A stretch of 39,987 bases of DNA from Oscillospiraceae bacterium (GCA_021771675.1 JAETOP010000022.1:1-39987); one strand, 5' to 3'. Positions 1 through 7,982 are shown, counted from the stretch's first letter. Numbers and translations: made by a program. Notes: generated by a model not told the origin, from the sequence alone.

Positions 1-40
1 GTTCTAATAGCCGTGGGTCGTATGCTGTATTTATCATCAT
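1..40 (-). CDS. Start of an unidentified gene running off the left edge (partial)
   Basis: On the minus strand an AAAGGGGGTGG ribosome binding site (plus 46-57) precedes two in-frame ATG codons at 38-40 and 35-37. The frame then stays open to the window edge and reads MMINTAYDPRLLE. Only 13 residues are visible, so no function can be assigned. The good ribosome binding site is the main support. It lies downstream of the NuoE-like gene on the same strand, separated by the tandem repeat array. Confidence 0.4.
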   Translation of the reverse strand, partial: MMINTAYDPRLLE

Positions 41-114
41 AGTATCCACCCCCTTTTATTATATCAAAAACAGGGGGATATTTAAATAAAGTAATCAAAG
101 TTCGCTGTAGTACT

Positions 115-174
115 AAAACACTACCTAAAACACTACCTAAAACACTACCTAAAACACTACCGAAAACGCTACCT
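115..174. repeat. Five tandem copies of a 12-bp repeat
   Basis: The unit AAAACACTACCT occurs five times head to tail: 115-126, 127-138 and 139-150 are identical, 151-162 has a final G, and 163-174 has one internal A to G change. It sits in the gap between the NuoE-like gene stop and the gene start at the left edge, in no supported reading frame. On the minus strand it would lie in the leader of the edge gene. The exact 12-bp period is unlikely to be chance; the function is unknown. Confidence 0.9.
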
Positions 175-183
175 ATCAGTTTT

Positions 184-660
184 TTACCCCTCCACTCTCC
201 TGAAAATCTCCCCCGCGCTCAACCCCGAACAGATTTCCCCATCCACCATCACATTCGGCGCGGTTCTGCATGATTTCAGGCAGGACCGCGTGCTCACCTT
301 AACGTTCCCGTCGGCGGAGATGCCGTCCGGCCCGGTCTCAAGCCGCCGGCGCAGCTCCTGCAATACCTCCATATTCCTCCCACCGCAGTTCTTCCCCAGG
401 CAGACCACGATCTCGTGGCGGTAGGGGGCCGTTTTCAGGCTGGGGAAGCGTTTTAAGATGGCCCGCATAGTGGATTCCTTCACGCCTGCCGTCTCCGCGG
501 CTGCCGCCAGAATGCCCGGACTTAGATACCCCTGCACATCCTGCAGCTCCCGCAGCATTTCCACCACCGTCTCTTGCGCGCCCCGGTCCCCGCGACCTCC
601 ATAATAATCCAATATCTCCTTGATCTGAACGTCCGCTTCTCTATTTTCATCGTGATCCAT
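184..660 (-). CDS. NuoE-like thioredoxin-fold [2Fe-2S] ferredoxin protein
   Basis: A 158-aa protein resembling the 24-kDa subunit of NADH dehydrogenase I and the small subunit of NAD-linked [FeFe] hydrogenases. The N-terminal helical part (about 10-75) is followed by the thioredoxin-like domain. That domain carries four cysteines in the family spacing: VCLGKNC (C-x4-C, near residues 87-92) and SCLKSC (C-x3-C, near 126-130), which ligate one [2Fe-2S] cluster. It is probably cytosolic and passes electrons between a flavin subunit and an iron-sulfur partner. No NuoF-like or hydrogenase gene is visible next to it; a partner could lie beyond the left edge. The start ATG at 660 is preceded by AAGGAGGT at 671-678, 10 nt away. 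Family assignment is good; the physiological partner is unknown. Confidence 0.85.
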   Translation of the reverse strand: MDHDENREADVQIKEILDYYGGRGDRGAQETVVEMLRELQDVQGYLSPGILAAAAETAGVKESTMRAILKRFPSLKTAPYRHEIVVCLGKNCGGRNMEVLQELRRRLETGPDGISADGNVKVSTRSCLKSCRTAPNVMVDGEICSGLSAGEIFRRVEG

Positions 661-895
661 CGCGGTCCATACCTCCTTCTTCTATAAAAAGACTCCATTT
701 TCATATCGTTTGTCCCGCGGTAGCTTTTTATACCTCATATTCCTCCGCGCTCCCGCCATAACAGCATATCATACGTTCCCCCAACCCTGTCACAAAAAAA
801 GTTTGAAATCCGCAAAAAAATAGTTTGAAACACCAGCAAAACACAGCGCTATTTTAAACCTCCCAAAAATATTTAAAAAATCTTCTAAAAACCTC

Positions 896-924
896 TTGCC
901 AAACCTATTTTGATGTGGTACTAT
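896..924 (+). promoter_or_regulatory. Sigma-A type promoter of the GntR-PTS locus
   Basis: TTGCCA (896-901) and TACTAT (919-924) are separated by 17 nt, and a TGG just before the -10 gives an extended -10. This matches the housekeeping consensus at 5/6 and 4/6. It lies about 200 nt upstream of the GntR start, leaving a long leader. Confidence 0.55.
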
Positions 925-936
925 CTGCTTAACAGC

Positions 937-948
937 TTAATATATTAA
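937..948. promoter_or_regulatory. Palindrome TTAATATATTAA, candidate GntR operator
   Basis: A perfect 12-bp palindrome lies 12 nt downstream of the -10 hexamer, so it covers roughly +6 to +18 of the predicted transcript. That is a repressor-like position directly upstream of a GntR/UTRA gene. Binding by that regulator is inferred from position only. Confidence 0.4.
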
Positions 949-1126
949 CCTATTAATCGGAACACATATAGAGTTCCGGGCCATAAAGGGGGATGAGGGA
1001 TTCCGCTGAGCATGCTGATTTTAGGGGAAAAGGAGCCATTTCCGATTGAAGAGAGAGGGAAAACTTGATATGATAACAACAGATTATTATATTAACCAAC
1101 TAAGTGATAAAAAAGGAGCGGTTCGC

Positions 1127-1831
1127 ATGTCAATTCCAAAATATCAGCAGATCAAACAAAACTTACTTTACGAGATCAACAACGGCAAATTCCAGCCGGG
1201 GGATAAGTTTTACAGTGAGGCGGAGCTGAAACGCAAGTACAACGTCAGCGGGATCACCGCGATCAAGGCATTACAGTGCCTGACCAACGAGGGGTATCTG
1301 GTCAGGTATCAGGGAAAGGGCACCTATGTGTCCAAGGCGAAACGGGGCAAGATTGTGAAGTTCTCCGACATTGAGAAGTACAAAGACGGGGCCGAGCGGA
1401 CGGAAGTGCTGGAGATCCGCAGGATGAAGGACCCGCGGATCGCGGCCCAGCTGGAGCTGGAGCCGGAGGAGGAATTCTACCACATCAAGCGCCTGCGCCT
1501 GGTGGACGACAAGCCCATTTTCGTGCAGAACAGTTATGTGATCACCGAGTTTATCCGGGAGGAGGACGCGAAGGACAAGGAAAAGTTCACGTCCATCTAC
1601 GGCAAGCTGCGGCAGGACTTTGGGATCGACCTCTACCAGGCGGATTCCAAGGAGATTACGGAGATTGTATTTCCGGCTCCCGAGGAGGAGAGCAGGCTTT
1701 TGGAGCTGGACGGCAGAGAGCCCAGCGCCTTTATCCGGAGGTACACCTACCTGTTCGACGGAAGAACCATTGAATACATTGAAGGCTATAAGCGATGGGA
1801 TTATTTCAGCATTGAGATTGAACCGATTTGA
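1127..1831 (+). CDS. GntR family (HutC/UTRA type) transcriptional regulator
   Basis: A 234-aa regulator with an N-terminal winged helix-turn-helix (about 3-70; GDKFYSEAELKRKYNVS, then the recognition helix and the wing around GKGTYV). A C-terminal UTRA ligand-binding domain (about 85-230) contains the typical FYHIKRLRLVDDKP and SYVI segments and ends with FDGRTIEYIEGYKRWDYFSI. The start at 1127 (MSIPKYQQIK) is chosen because AAAAGGAG at 1111-1118 lies 8 nt upstream; a longer frame from 1046 has no such site. It is the first gene of the PTS locus and most likely represses it until a sugar phosphate or oligosaccharide binds the UTRA domain. The inducer is unknown. Confidence 0.9.
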   Translation: MSIPKYQQIKQNLLYEINNGKFQPGDKFYSEAELKRKYNVSGITAIKALQCLTNEGYLVRYQGKGTYVSKAKRGKIVKFSDIEKYKDGAERTEVLEIRRMKDPRIAAQLELEPEEEFYHIKRLRLVDDKPIFVQNSYVITEFIREEDAKDKEKFTSIYGKLRQDFGIDLYQADSKEITEIVFPAPEEESRLLELDGREPSAFIRRYTYLFDGRTIEYIEGYKRWDYFSIEIEPI

Positions 1832-1833
1832 TC

Positions 1834-1850
1834 CCGGTGCACCGCACCGG
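1834..1850 (+). promoter_or_regulatory. Small stem-loop between the regulator and EIIA
   Basis: CCGGTGC (1834-1840) and GCACCGG (1844-1850) form a perfect 7-bp stem with a 3-nt loop. It starts two bases after the GntR stop codon and ends 3 nt before the EIIA ribosome binding site (GGAGGAA, 1854-1860). There is no T-run, so it is not a normal terminator. It may separate expression of regulator and transporter, or merely stabilise mRNA. Confidence 0.4.
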
Positions 1851-1864
1851 CATGGAGGAAGCGT

Positions 1865-2296
1865 ATGGAATTGTTATTAGTCTCCCACAGAGGGATTGCG
1901 ACGGGAATGAAGTCCGCGGTCGCCATGGTCATGGGCCCGGTAGCGGACCAGATCACGACCATGGAACTGACGGAGGAAGAGGGAATCGAGCGTTTTGCGG
2001 AGCGCCTGGAGGAATATCTGACAAGCTGGCTGACAGAGGGGAAGAAAGGCCTGATCTTTGCGGACCTGCAGGGCGGCACCCCCTACAACCGGGCGGAGCT
2101 GCTGCTGGCCAAGCACGGCCTCAAGAACCGGGCCAAGGTGATCAGCGGCCTCAATCTGCCCATGGTGGTGGAAGCGGTGCTGCGGGACATGGACGTGTGC
2201 AGTGCGGATGAACTTTCCGGCCTGGTGCAGGCGGCAAGAGACAGCATCGTATGTATGGACCTGACCGCCCAGGCGGCCGGATCAGATGATGAGTGA
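1865..2296 (+). CDS. PTS mannose-family EIIA component
   Basis: A 143-aa cytosolic phosphocarrier of the mannose/sorbose PTS family. The N-terminus LLLVSHRGIATG carries the phosphorylatable His8, and the family motif DLQGGTPYNRAE lies near 61-72. It takes phosphate from HPr and passes it to EIIB. The ribosome binding site GGAGGAA lies just upstream. It is followed 16 nt later by EIIC in the same operon. The protein is a stand-alone IIA rather than a IIAB fusion, matching the separate IIB gene downstream. Substrate specificity cannot be read from this subunit. Confidence 0.92.
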   Translation: MELLLVSHRGIATGMKSAVAMVMGPVADQITTMELTEEEGIERFAERLEEYLTSWLTEGKKGLIFADLQGGTPYNRAELLLAKHGLKNRAKVISGLNLPMVVEAVLRDMDVCSADELSGLVQAARDSIVCMDLTAQAAGSDDE

Positions 2297-2312
2297 CAGG
2301 GAGGAATAGACA

Positions 2313-3101
2313 ATGACAATACAGTGGTGGCAGATTCTGCTGATTACGCTCTACGCGGGATTTGCATTTTATGACGGCAACAACACAACCTTCGGAACGG
2401 TAAAACCCACCATGGCGGGATTCTTCGCCGGCCTGGTGTTAGGCGATGTGACCACCGGCCTGGTAGTCGGCGGTACGCTGAACCTGCTGGTGCTGGGAAT
2501 CGGCAACTTCGGCGGCGCTTCCATCCCGGACTACATGACCGGCGCGCTTTTGGGAACGGCCTTCGCCATCCAGAGCGGACAGGGAGCCGAGTTCGGCGTG
2601 ACCCTGGCTATCCCCATCGGCCTTCTGATGATCCAGCTGGACATCCTGGCCAGATTCTCCAATACATACTTCCAGCACAGAGCGGAGCGGCTGGTTGAGA
2701 ACGGCAATTTTGAGTCCGCGGCGCGGATGAACCTGCTGGGCCTGATCCCCCAGTCCATCTCCCGTATGCTTCCGGTATTCCTGGCCCTGGTATTCGGTTC
2801 CGACTTCGTGAACCTGGTGGTGAACCACCTGCCCATGTGGCTGATGAACGGCCTGAAGACCGCCGGCGGAATCCTTCCTTCCCTGGGTATTGCGATCCTG
2901 CTGCGCTACCTGCCGGTGAGCCGCAACATTTCCTACCTGATCGTGGGATTCGTGCTGGCGGCCTACCTCAAGGTTCCGGTGCTGGGCGCGGCCCTGGTGG
3001 GTCTGGCGTTCGCAATCTTAAGCTTCCAGTCCGAGAAGGACGAGACGCCCGCAGCGGCGCAGGTTACAGTAAATGCAGGAGGTGAAATGGGCGATGAGTA
3101 A
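2313..3101 (+). CDS. PTS mannose/sorbose-family EIIC membrane component
   Basis: A 262-aa polytopic membrane protein of the mannose-type PTS IIC family. The first segment (WWQILLITLYAGFAFYD) is followed by conserved glycine-rich stretches (VLGDVTTGLVVGGTLNLL and FGGASIPDYMTGALLGTAFA) that form the sugar translocation unit together with IID. GGGAGGAA lies upstream of the ATG. The last 8 nt overlap the next gene, so IIC and IID are probably translationally coupled. Length and hydrophobicity fit the family. Confidence 0.92.
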   Translation: MTIQWWQILLITLYAGFAFYDGNNTTFGTVKPTMAGFFAGLVLGDVTTGLVVGGTLNLLVLGIGNFGGASIPDYMTGALLGTAFAIQSGQGAEFGVTLAIPIGLLMIQLDILARFSNTYFQHRAERLVENGNFESAARMNLLGLIPQSISRMLPVFLALVFGSDFVNLVVNHLPMWLMNGLKTAGGILPSLGIAILLRYLPVSRNISYLIVGFVLAAYLKVPVLGAALVGLAFAILSFQSEKDETPAAAQVTVNAGGEMGDE

Positions 3102-3891
3102 TACGAATAACGGTTTGACAAAAGAGGGAAAAAGCGTATTCTGGAGATGGTATTTCCTGGGAGGCGCAGGCTGGAACTATGAGAAAATGCAGGGTCTCGG
3201 CTACTACTTCAGTATGCTGCCCATGATCAAAAAGCAGAAGGACGAGGAGGCGCGCAAGACCTTAGCCAAGACCGAGCTCCAGTTCTTCAACACCAACAAT
3301 ACCATGGCTCCCATCATCATGGGCGTGGACTGCGCCCTGCAGGACCAGACGGGAGCGGAGGCCGCGGATACCATCGCAGCCTTAAAGACCGGTATGATGG
3401 GCCCCCTGGCCGGAATCGGCGACACCTTGTTCCACGTGATCCCGTCCACCATCATCGGCTCCATCGCCTCCTATATGGCTTTAGAGGGAAGCCCCCTGGC
3501 TCTGGTGCTCTGGATTTTCTTCGGCCTGCTGCGCATGTTCTGCATGAAGAATTTCTTCTCCCTGGGCTACCGGGAGGGCGCGAAGATCGTCAGTGAGATC
3601 GGAAACCGCCTGAAAAAGATCACCAAGGCGGCCAACATTTTAGGTATCACCGTGATCGGCGCCCTGATCCCCTCCGTGGTTAACGCCCGGTTCGCCTACG
3701 AGTTCTCCTGGGGCGAGGTGAGCATTTCCGTCCAGGAGCTGGCAGACAAGATCATGCCGTCCCTGGCCCCCACCCTGGTGGTGTTCTTCGCCTACTGGAT
3801 GCTGGGAAGAAAGAAAATGAACTCGACCAGAGTCACCCTGCTGCTGGTGGTGGTTGGCATTCTGGCCTACAACCTGAAAGTATTTGCTTAA
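3094..3891 (+). CDS. PTS mannose-family EIID membrane component
   Basis: A 265-aa EIID protein. The N-terminal block FLGGAGWNYEKMQGLGYYFS (about 20-39) and the later GMMGPLAGIGDTLFHVIPST block are hallmarks of the family; a hydrophobic C-terminus (about 225-263) anchors it. The start at 3094 (MSNTNNGL) is preferred because AGGAGGTG at 3077-3084 lies 9 nt upstream; a frame from 3073 would put its start before that site. It overlaps the IIC stop by 8 nt. With IIC it forms the membrane channel. Confidence 0.92.
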   Translation: MSNTNNGLTKEGKSVFWRWYFLGGAGWNYEKMQGLGYYFSMLPMIKKQKDEEARKTLAKTELQFFNTNNTMAPIIMGVDCALQDQTGAEAADTIAALKTGMMGPLAGIGDTLFHVIPSTIIGSIASYMALEGSPLALVLWIFFGLLRMFCMKNFFSLGYREGAKIVSEIGNRLKKITKAANILGITVIGALIPSVVNARFAYEFSWGEVSISVQELADKIMPSLAPTLVVFFAYWMLGRKKMNSTRVTLLLVVVGILAYNLKVFA

Positions 3892-3918
3892 TGTTCATAT
3901 AAAGAAGGAGGAAACACA

Positions 3919-4395
3919 ATGAAAGGATTCGTACACATTCGGATTGACGACCGCCTGATCCACGGACAGGTGGCCACCCGCTGGTCCACCGGACTGAAGG
4001 TAAACCGCATCATGGTCATCGACGACGCGGTGGCTGCAAATGACAACGAGAAGGCGATTCTGCGCATGGCGGCCCCCGCCGGCGTCAACACCTCCATTCT
4101 GCCCCTGGAGAAGGCTGTGGCCAACATCCAGAACGGCAACTACGACGGCCAGCGCGTGATGTTGATCGTGAAGAGCCCCGTAACCCTGGTGAAAATGCTG
4201 GAAATGGGCGTGCAGCTTTTGCCGGTGAACATCGGCAACATGTCCAACCGTCCGGGAACCACCCAGTACAAGAAGTCCGTCAGCATGACCCCCGAGGAGA
4301 AGGCCGCCGTGGACCGGCTGCTGGCCGCCGGAATCAAGGTGACGGCTCAGATGGTGCCCGACGACCCGGCCACGGGAATCGAGAATTTTTTCTAA
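3919..4395 (+). CDS. PTS mannose-family EIIB component
   Basis: A 158-aa cytosolic EIIB. The N-terminal motif RIDDRLIHGQVATRW carries His15, the residue phosphorylated by EIIA, and the protein then phosphorylates the incoming sugar. The rest (MVIDDAVAAND, LPVNIGNMSNRPGT) follows the family. An AAGGAGGAAAC ribosome binding site precedes the ATG. It is the last PTS gene and is followed by an intrinsic terminator, so the hydrolase genes downstream may be made at lower or separately controlled levels. Confidence 0.92.
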   Translation: MKGFVHIRIDDRLIHGQVATRWSTGLKVNRIMVIDDAVAANDNEKAILRMAAPAGVNTSILPLEKAVANIQNGNYDGQRVMLIVKSPVTLVKMLEMGVQLLPVNIGNMSNRPGTTQYKKSVSMTPEEKAAVDRLLAAGIKVTAQMVPDDPATGIENFF

Positions 4396-4418
4396 CCCGC
4401 GGTAACGCGTGAGACGGT

Positions 4419-4447
4419 AAAAGAGAGCGGCGCGGACGCTCTTTTTT
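4419..4447 (+). terminator. Intrinsic terminator between EIIB and GH88
   Basis: AAAAGAGAGCG (4419-4429) pairs with CGCTCTTTTTT (4437-4447), 11 pairs including one G-T, with a 7-nt loop and a T-run. It separates the PTS genes from the hydrolases on the same strand, so partial read-through or a second promoter is needed for the latter. Confidence 0.75.
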
Positions 4448-4478
4448 ATCAGGAAAACGCAGACAAAGAGGAGCGTTT

Positions 4479-5591
4479 ATGAGAGAAGAGAAGCTTACAT
4501 GGATGGCGGAGGAGCTGGACCGCATCTGCGGCGTACTTAAGCGGAACATGGAGCGGTACGGCACGGATTTCCCGTCGGCCTGCGCCACCGGCGGCAAGTA
4601 CCGGATCAAGAAAAACGACGACTGGACCAACGGCTTCTGGACCGGCATGCTCTGGATGGCCTATCTGCACACCGGGGATGAGGCGTTTAAAACCCTGGCC
4701 CTGAAGAACACGGACAGCTTTAAGCAGCGCCTGGACGATCACTTCGTCCTGGACCATCATGACATCGGGTTCCTCTACAGCCCGTCCGTGGTGGCGGCTT
4801 ATCGCATCACCGGAGACGAGGGCCAGCGGGACCTGGCCGTGAGGGCTGCGGACGTGCTGGCGGCCCGTTTCCAGGAAAAGGGCGGTTTTATCCAGGCCTG
4901 GGGCAAGTCCGGGGACCCCAAGGAATACCGCCTGATCATCGATTCCCTGTTAAACCTGCCCCTTCTGTACACGGCGGCTGAGATCACCGGGGAAGCCCGT
5001 TACCGGGAAATGGCGCAGCGCCACTATGAAAATGTGATCCGCCTGATTATCCGGGAGGACGGCTCCACCTACCACACCTACTATTTTGACAGCGAAACCG
5101 GCGCGCCCTCCCACGGGGCCACCCACCAGGGCTACAGCGACAATTCCTGCTGGGCCAGGGGGCAGGCCTGGGCCATTTACGGCATGCCGCTGCACGTCAG
5201 GGTGTCCGGCAGGGCCTTTACGGCGGAGGAGCAGGAGCGCCATGACCGGGTGGTGCGGTATTTCCTGGAGCATCTGCCCGCAAACGGCATGCCCTACTGG
5301 GATCTGGTGTTCAAGGACGTAGACGGCCAGCCCTGGGACAGCTCGGCGCTGGCCGTGGCGGCCTGCGGCCTGCTGGAGATGGGCCGCCGGGAGATGGCGG
5401 AGGAAATGCTAAAGACCTGCCGCGATCTGGCCTCGTCTGAGGCAGAGCCGGACAGCGAGGGCCTTCTGCTTCACGGCGTGTACGCCTATGGGGAGAACAA
5501 GGGCGTAGACGAACCGAACCTTTGGGGAGATTATTTCTATATGGAAGGCCTGATGCGGCTGGCGAACCCGGATTGGATCCCGTTTTTGTGA
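4479..5591 (+). CDS. GH88 unsaturated glucuronyl hydrolase
   Basis: A 370-aa enzyme of glycoside hydrolase family 88. These enzymes hydrate and thereby release the 4,5-unsaturated uronic acid from oligosaccharides made by polysaccharide lyases (glycosaminoglycans, gellan, xanthan). Visible family marks are the early KKNDDWTNGFWTGMLW segment, HHDIGF with Asp95, IIDSLLNLPLL with Asp155 (matching the two catalytic aspartates, D88 and D149, of the Bacillus enzyme), and DNSCWARGQAWAIYG. There is no signal peptide, so it acts in the cytosol after PTS import. GAGGAG lies just upstream of the ATG. Placement after a mannose-type PTS resembles the hyaluronan/chondroitin disaccharide loci of streptococci, but no polysaccharide lyase is present in this window. 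Confidence 0.9.
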   Translation: MREEKLTWMAEELDRICGVLKRNMERYGTDFPSACATGGKYRIKKNDDWTNGFWTGMLWMAYLHTGDEAFKTLALKNTDSFKQRLDDHFVLDHHDIGFLYSPSVVAAYRITGDEGQRDLAVRAADVLAARFQEKGGFIQAWGKSGDPKEYRLIIDSLLNLPLLYTAAEITGEARYREMAQRHYENVIRLIIREDGSTYHTYYFDSETGAPSHGATHQGYSDNSCWARGQAWAIYGMPLHVRVSGRAFTAEEQERHDRVVRYFLEHLPANGMPYWDLVFKDVDGQPWDSSALAVAACGLLEMGRREMAEEMLKTCRDLASSEAEPDSEGLLLHGVYAYGENKGVDEPNLWGDYFYMEGLMRLANPDWIPFL

Positions 5592-5608
5592 CAGGAGAGA
5601 GACAAAGC

Positions 5609-7381
5609 ATGAGTAGATTTGAGATCAATGAAGCGTTTTGCCTGGATGGGCAGCCTGTGAAGCTGCTCTCCGGCGCGGTCCATTATTTCCGCCTGATGCC
5701 GGAATACTGGGAGGACTGCCTTTACAACTTAAAGGCCATGGGGTTCAATGCCGTGGAGACCTACATTCCCTGGAATATCCACGAGCCGGAGGAAGGGGAG
5801 TTCGACTTCTCCGGCAGCCGGGATGTGGCGGCCTTTGTGCGCTTGGCCGGGGCCATGGGGCTGCACGTGATCCTGCGCCCCAGCCCCTTCATCTGCGCGG
5901 AGTGGGAGCTTGGCGGCCTTCCCGCCTGGCTGCTGCGCTACCCGGATATGAAGGTGCGGACCAATACCCCCCTGTTTCTGGAAAAGGTGGAGGCCTATTA
6001 CCGGGAGCTGTTCCGGCATATCGCGGACCTTCAGATCACCCGGGGCGGCCCCGTGATCATGATGCAGGTGGAAAATGAATACGGCTCCTTCGGCAACGAC
6101 AAGGAGTACCTCCGTCAGATCAAGTCCCTGATGGAGCGCTTTGGGGCGGAGGTGCCGTTTTTTACCTCGGACGGCGCATGGGACGCGGCGCTGGAGTCGG
6201 GAAGCCTGATCGAGGACGGCGTGCTCGCCACCGCCAATTTTGGCTCCCGCTCCGATGAGAATATGGACGTGCTGGAGGCATTTTTCAAGCGCCATGGGCG
6301 CAAATGGCCTCTCATGTGCATGGAGTTCTGGGACGGCTGGTTCAACCGCTGGAGGGAGAAGATCATCACCCGGGACGCGGAGGACCTGGCCATGGAGGTG
6401 CGTCAGCTCTTAGAGCGGGCCAGCATCAACCTCTACATGTTCCAGGGCGGCACCAACTTCGGGTTTTATAACGGCTGCTCTGCCAGGGGCTACACCGACC
6501 TGCCCCAGATCACGTCCTATAACTACGACGCTATCCTGACCGAGTGGGGGCAGCCCACGGAGAAGTTCTATCAGGTCCGGGAGGTGATCCGGGAATTGTT
6601 CCCGGAGATTCCCACCGGGGAGCCCAGGGTGCATGAGCGGGCCGCCTACGGAAAGGCGGAGATGACCGGAAAGGTATCCCTGTTCTCCTGCCTGGACGAT
6701 CTGGCGGAGTGCCAGAGAAGCGCTTACCCCATGACCATGGAGGAGGCGGGAAATGGCTACGGCTACATGCTGTACCGCACCCCGGTGAAGGGCTACAACC
6801 GGAAAATGAAGGTGAAGGCGGTCCAGGCTTCGGACCGGGTGCAGTATTACCTCAACGGCGTGTTCGAGGGAACCCAGTGCCAGAACAATTCCGGCGAGGA
6901 GCTGGAGCTGTTCTTCGGCCCGGAGAACCGGCTGGACCTGCTGGTGGAAAACATGGGCCGGGTGAACTACGGCTACAAGCTCCAGGCCCCCACCCAGCGC
7001 AAGGGAATCCGGACCGGCGTCATGGTGGACATCCACTTTGAGAGCGGCTGGGAGCAGTACGCGCTGCCCCTGGACAACGTGGAACAGGTGGATTTTGAGA
7101 AGGAATGGATTCAGGATACCCCGGCGTTCTACCGCTACGAGTTCCAGGTGGATCAGCCAAAGGACACCTTCTTAAACTGCCGGGAGCTGGGTAAGGGCGT
7201 CGCCTTTATCAACGGCTTCAACCTGGGCCGCTACTGGTCCGAGGGCCCGGTGCAGTACCTGTACATACCGGCCCCGCTGCTGCGGGAGGGCAAAAATCAG
7301 CTGGTTGTGTTCGAGACCGAGGGAAAGACGGCCGGGGCGCTGTGGCTGGAGGAATGTCCGGTGTATGTGGAATACGAATAG
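5609..7381 (+). CDS. GH35 beta-galactosidase
   Basis: A 590-aa glycoside hydrolase family 35 protein that removes non-reducing beta-linked galactose. The TIM barrel occupies about 1-320. It contains GGPVIMMQVENEYGSFG with acid/base Glu157, MCMEFWDGWFNRW with nucleophile Glu239, and then YMFQGGTNFGFYNG. The C-terminal part (about 380-590) holds beta-sandwich segments ending with GFNLGRYWSEGPVQYLYIP. No signal peptide is seen, so it is intracellular. The start at 5609 follows ACAGGAGAGAG, 17 nt after the GH88 stop. The size and lack of secretion resemble BgaC-type enzymes that work with PTS importers on Gal-beta-1,3-GlcNAc or GalNAc units. Substrate is inferred. Confidence 0.92.
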   Translation: MSRFEINEAFCLDGQPVKLLSGAVHYFRLMPEYWEDCLYNLKAMGFNAVETYIPWNIHEPEEGEFDFSGSRDVAAFVRLAGAMGLHVILRPSPFICAEWELGGLPAWLLRYPDMKVRTNTPLFLEKVEAYYRELFRHIADLQITRGGPVIMMQVENEYGSFGNDKEYLRQIKSLMERFGAEVPFFTSDGAWDAALESGSLIEDGVLATANFGSRSDENMDVLEAFFKRHGRKWPLMCMEFWDGWFNRWREKIITRDAEDLAMEVRQLLERASINLYMFQGGTNFGFYNGCSARGYTDLPQITSYNYDAILTEWGQPTEKFYQVREVIRELFPEIPTGEPRVHERAAYGKAEMTGKVSLFSCLDDLAECQRSAYPMTMEEAGNGYGYMLYRTPVKGYNRKMKVKAVQASDRVQYYLNGVFEGTQCQNNSGEELELFFGPENRLDLLVENMGRVNYGYKLQAPTQRKGIRTGVMVDIHFESGWEQYALPLDNVEQVDFEKEWIQDTPAFYRYEFQVDQPKDTFLNCRELGKGVAFINGFNLGRYWSEGPVQYLYIPAPLLREGKNQLVVFETEGKTAGALWLEECPVYVEYE

Positions 7382-7392
7382 AATTAATATGG

Positions 7393-7433
7393 AAACGGCG
7401 GCGGGTCATCGGTTTGATGGGCCGCCGTTTTTT
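7393..7433 (+). terminator. Terminator of the PTS/hydrolase operon
   Basis: AAACGGCGGC (7393-7402) pairs with GCCGCCGTTT (7421-7430); the T-run extends to 7433. It lies 11 nt after the GH35 stop. Confidence 0.85.
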
Positions 7434-7495
7434 GCGCTGTGACGAAATAGCTGTGATAAAATAACCGGCCATGTATTCCGCGCGCCCGGAGTTTG

Positions 7496-7504
7496 TGGTA
7501 GAAT
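7496..7504 (+). promoter_or_regulatory. Extended -10 promoter of the VOC gene
   Basis: TGG followed by TAGAAT (7499-7504) gives an extended -10 element 35 nt before the VOC start. The -35 region is poor. Confidence 0.35.
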
Positions 7505-7538
7505 GGGGAAATACGGAATATAAAGGAGGTGCAGGCAC

Positions 7539-7982
7539 ATGTTTCGCTATGCGCATACGAATATGATCGCCAGGGACCACAAAAAGCTGATCGCTTTTTA
7601 TAAAGAGGTATTTCACTGCAGGAGCATTGGGGAGACGAGAGATTTGCGGGGGGAGTGGCTGGATAGGCTGACCGGACTTTCCGGCGCGCATATTGTAGGG
7701 GAACACCTTTGCCTGCCTGGATACGGGGAGGACCACCCGACATTGGAAATATTTTCCTATGATCATATGGAGGAGTCGGACCCGAAAATCAACCGCTGCG
7801 GGCTGGCTCATCTGGCCTTTGAGGTGGACGATGTGGAGGAGACTTTAAAGCGGGTATTAGAGAACGGCGGAGGGCAGATCGGGGAGCTGGTGACGGCGGA
7901 GTACCCGGGCGGAAAGCGCGCGGTCTTTGTCTACGCGTCGGACTGCGAGGGAAATATTCTGGAGCTGCAAAGCTGGTCCTGA
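7539..7982 (+). CDS. VOC family (glyoxalase/bleomycin-resistance fold) protein
   Basis: A 147-aa vicinal-oxygen-chelate protein with two beta-alpha-beta-beta-beta modules. The first holds YAHTNMIARDHKKLIAFYKEVF and the second begins near GLAHLAFEVDDVEETLKRV and ends DCEGNILELQSWS. Candidate metal ligands are His7, the Glu of LEIF, the His of LAHLAF and the Glu of ILELQ, the usual H/E pattern of lyase and dioxygenase members. AAAGGAGGT lies upstream. Actual substrate cannot be told. It is followed by a GNAT gene and appears to be a small metabolic or detoxification unit. Confidence 0.85.
   Translation: MFRYAHTNMIARDHKKLIAFYKEVFHCRSIGETRDLRGEWLDRLTGLSGAHIVGEHLCLPGYGEDHPTLEIFSYDHMEESDPKINRCGLAHLAFEVDDVEETLKRVLENGGGQIGELVTAEYPGGKRAVFVYASDCEGNILELQSWS

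Noticed and set aside
115..174. Possible CRISPR array
   Set aside because: Units are 12 bp and directly adjacent, with no spacers and no cas genes.
1046..1126. Longer GntR start (TTG at 1046)
   Set aside because: Adds 27 residues absent from the family, and the clear ribosome binding site lies before ATG 1127.
5522..5608. Longer GH35 start inside GH88
   Set aside because: It would overlap the GH88 gene by 70 nt; the ATG at 5609 has its own ribosome binding site.
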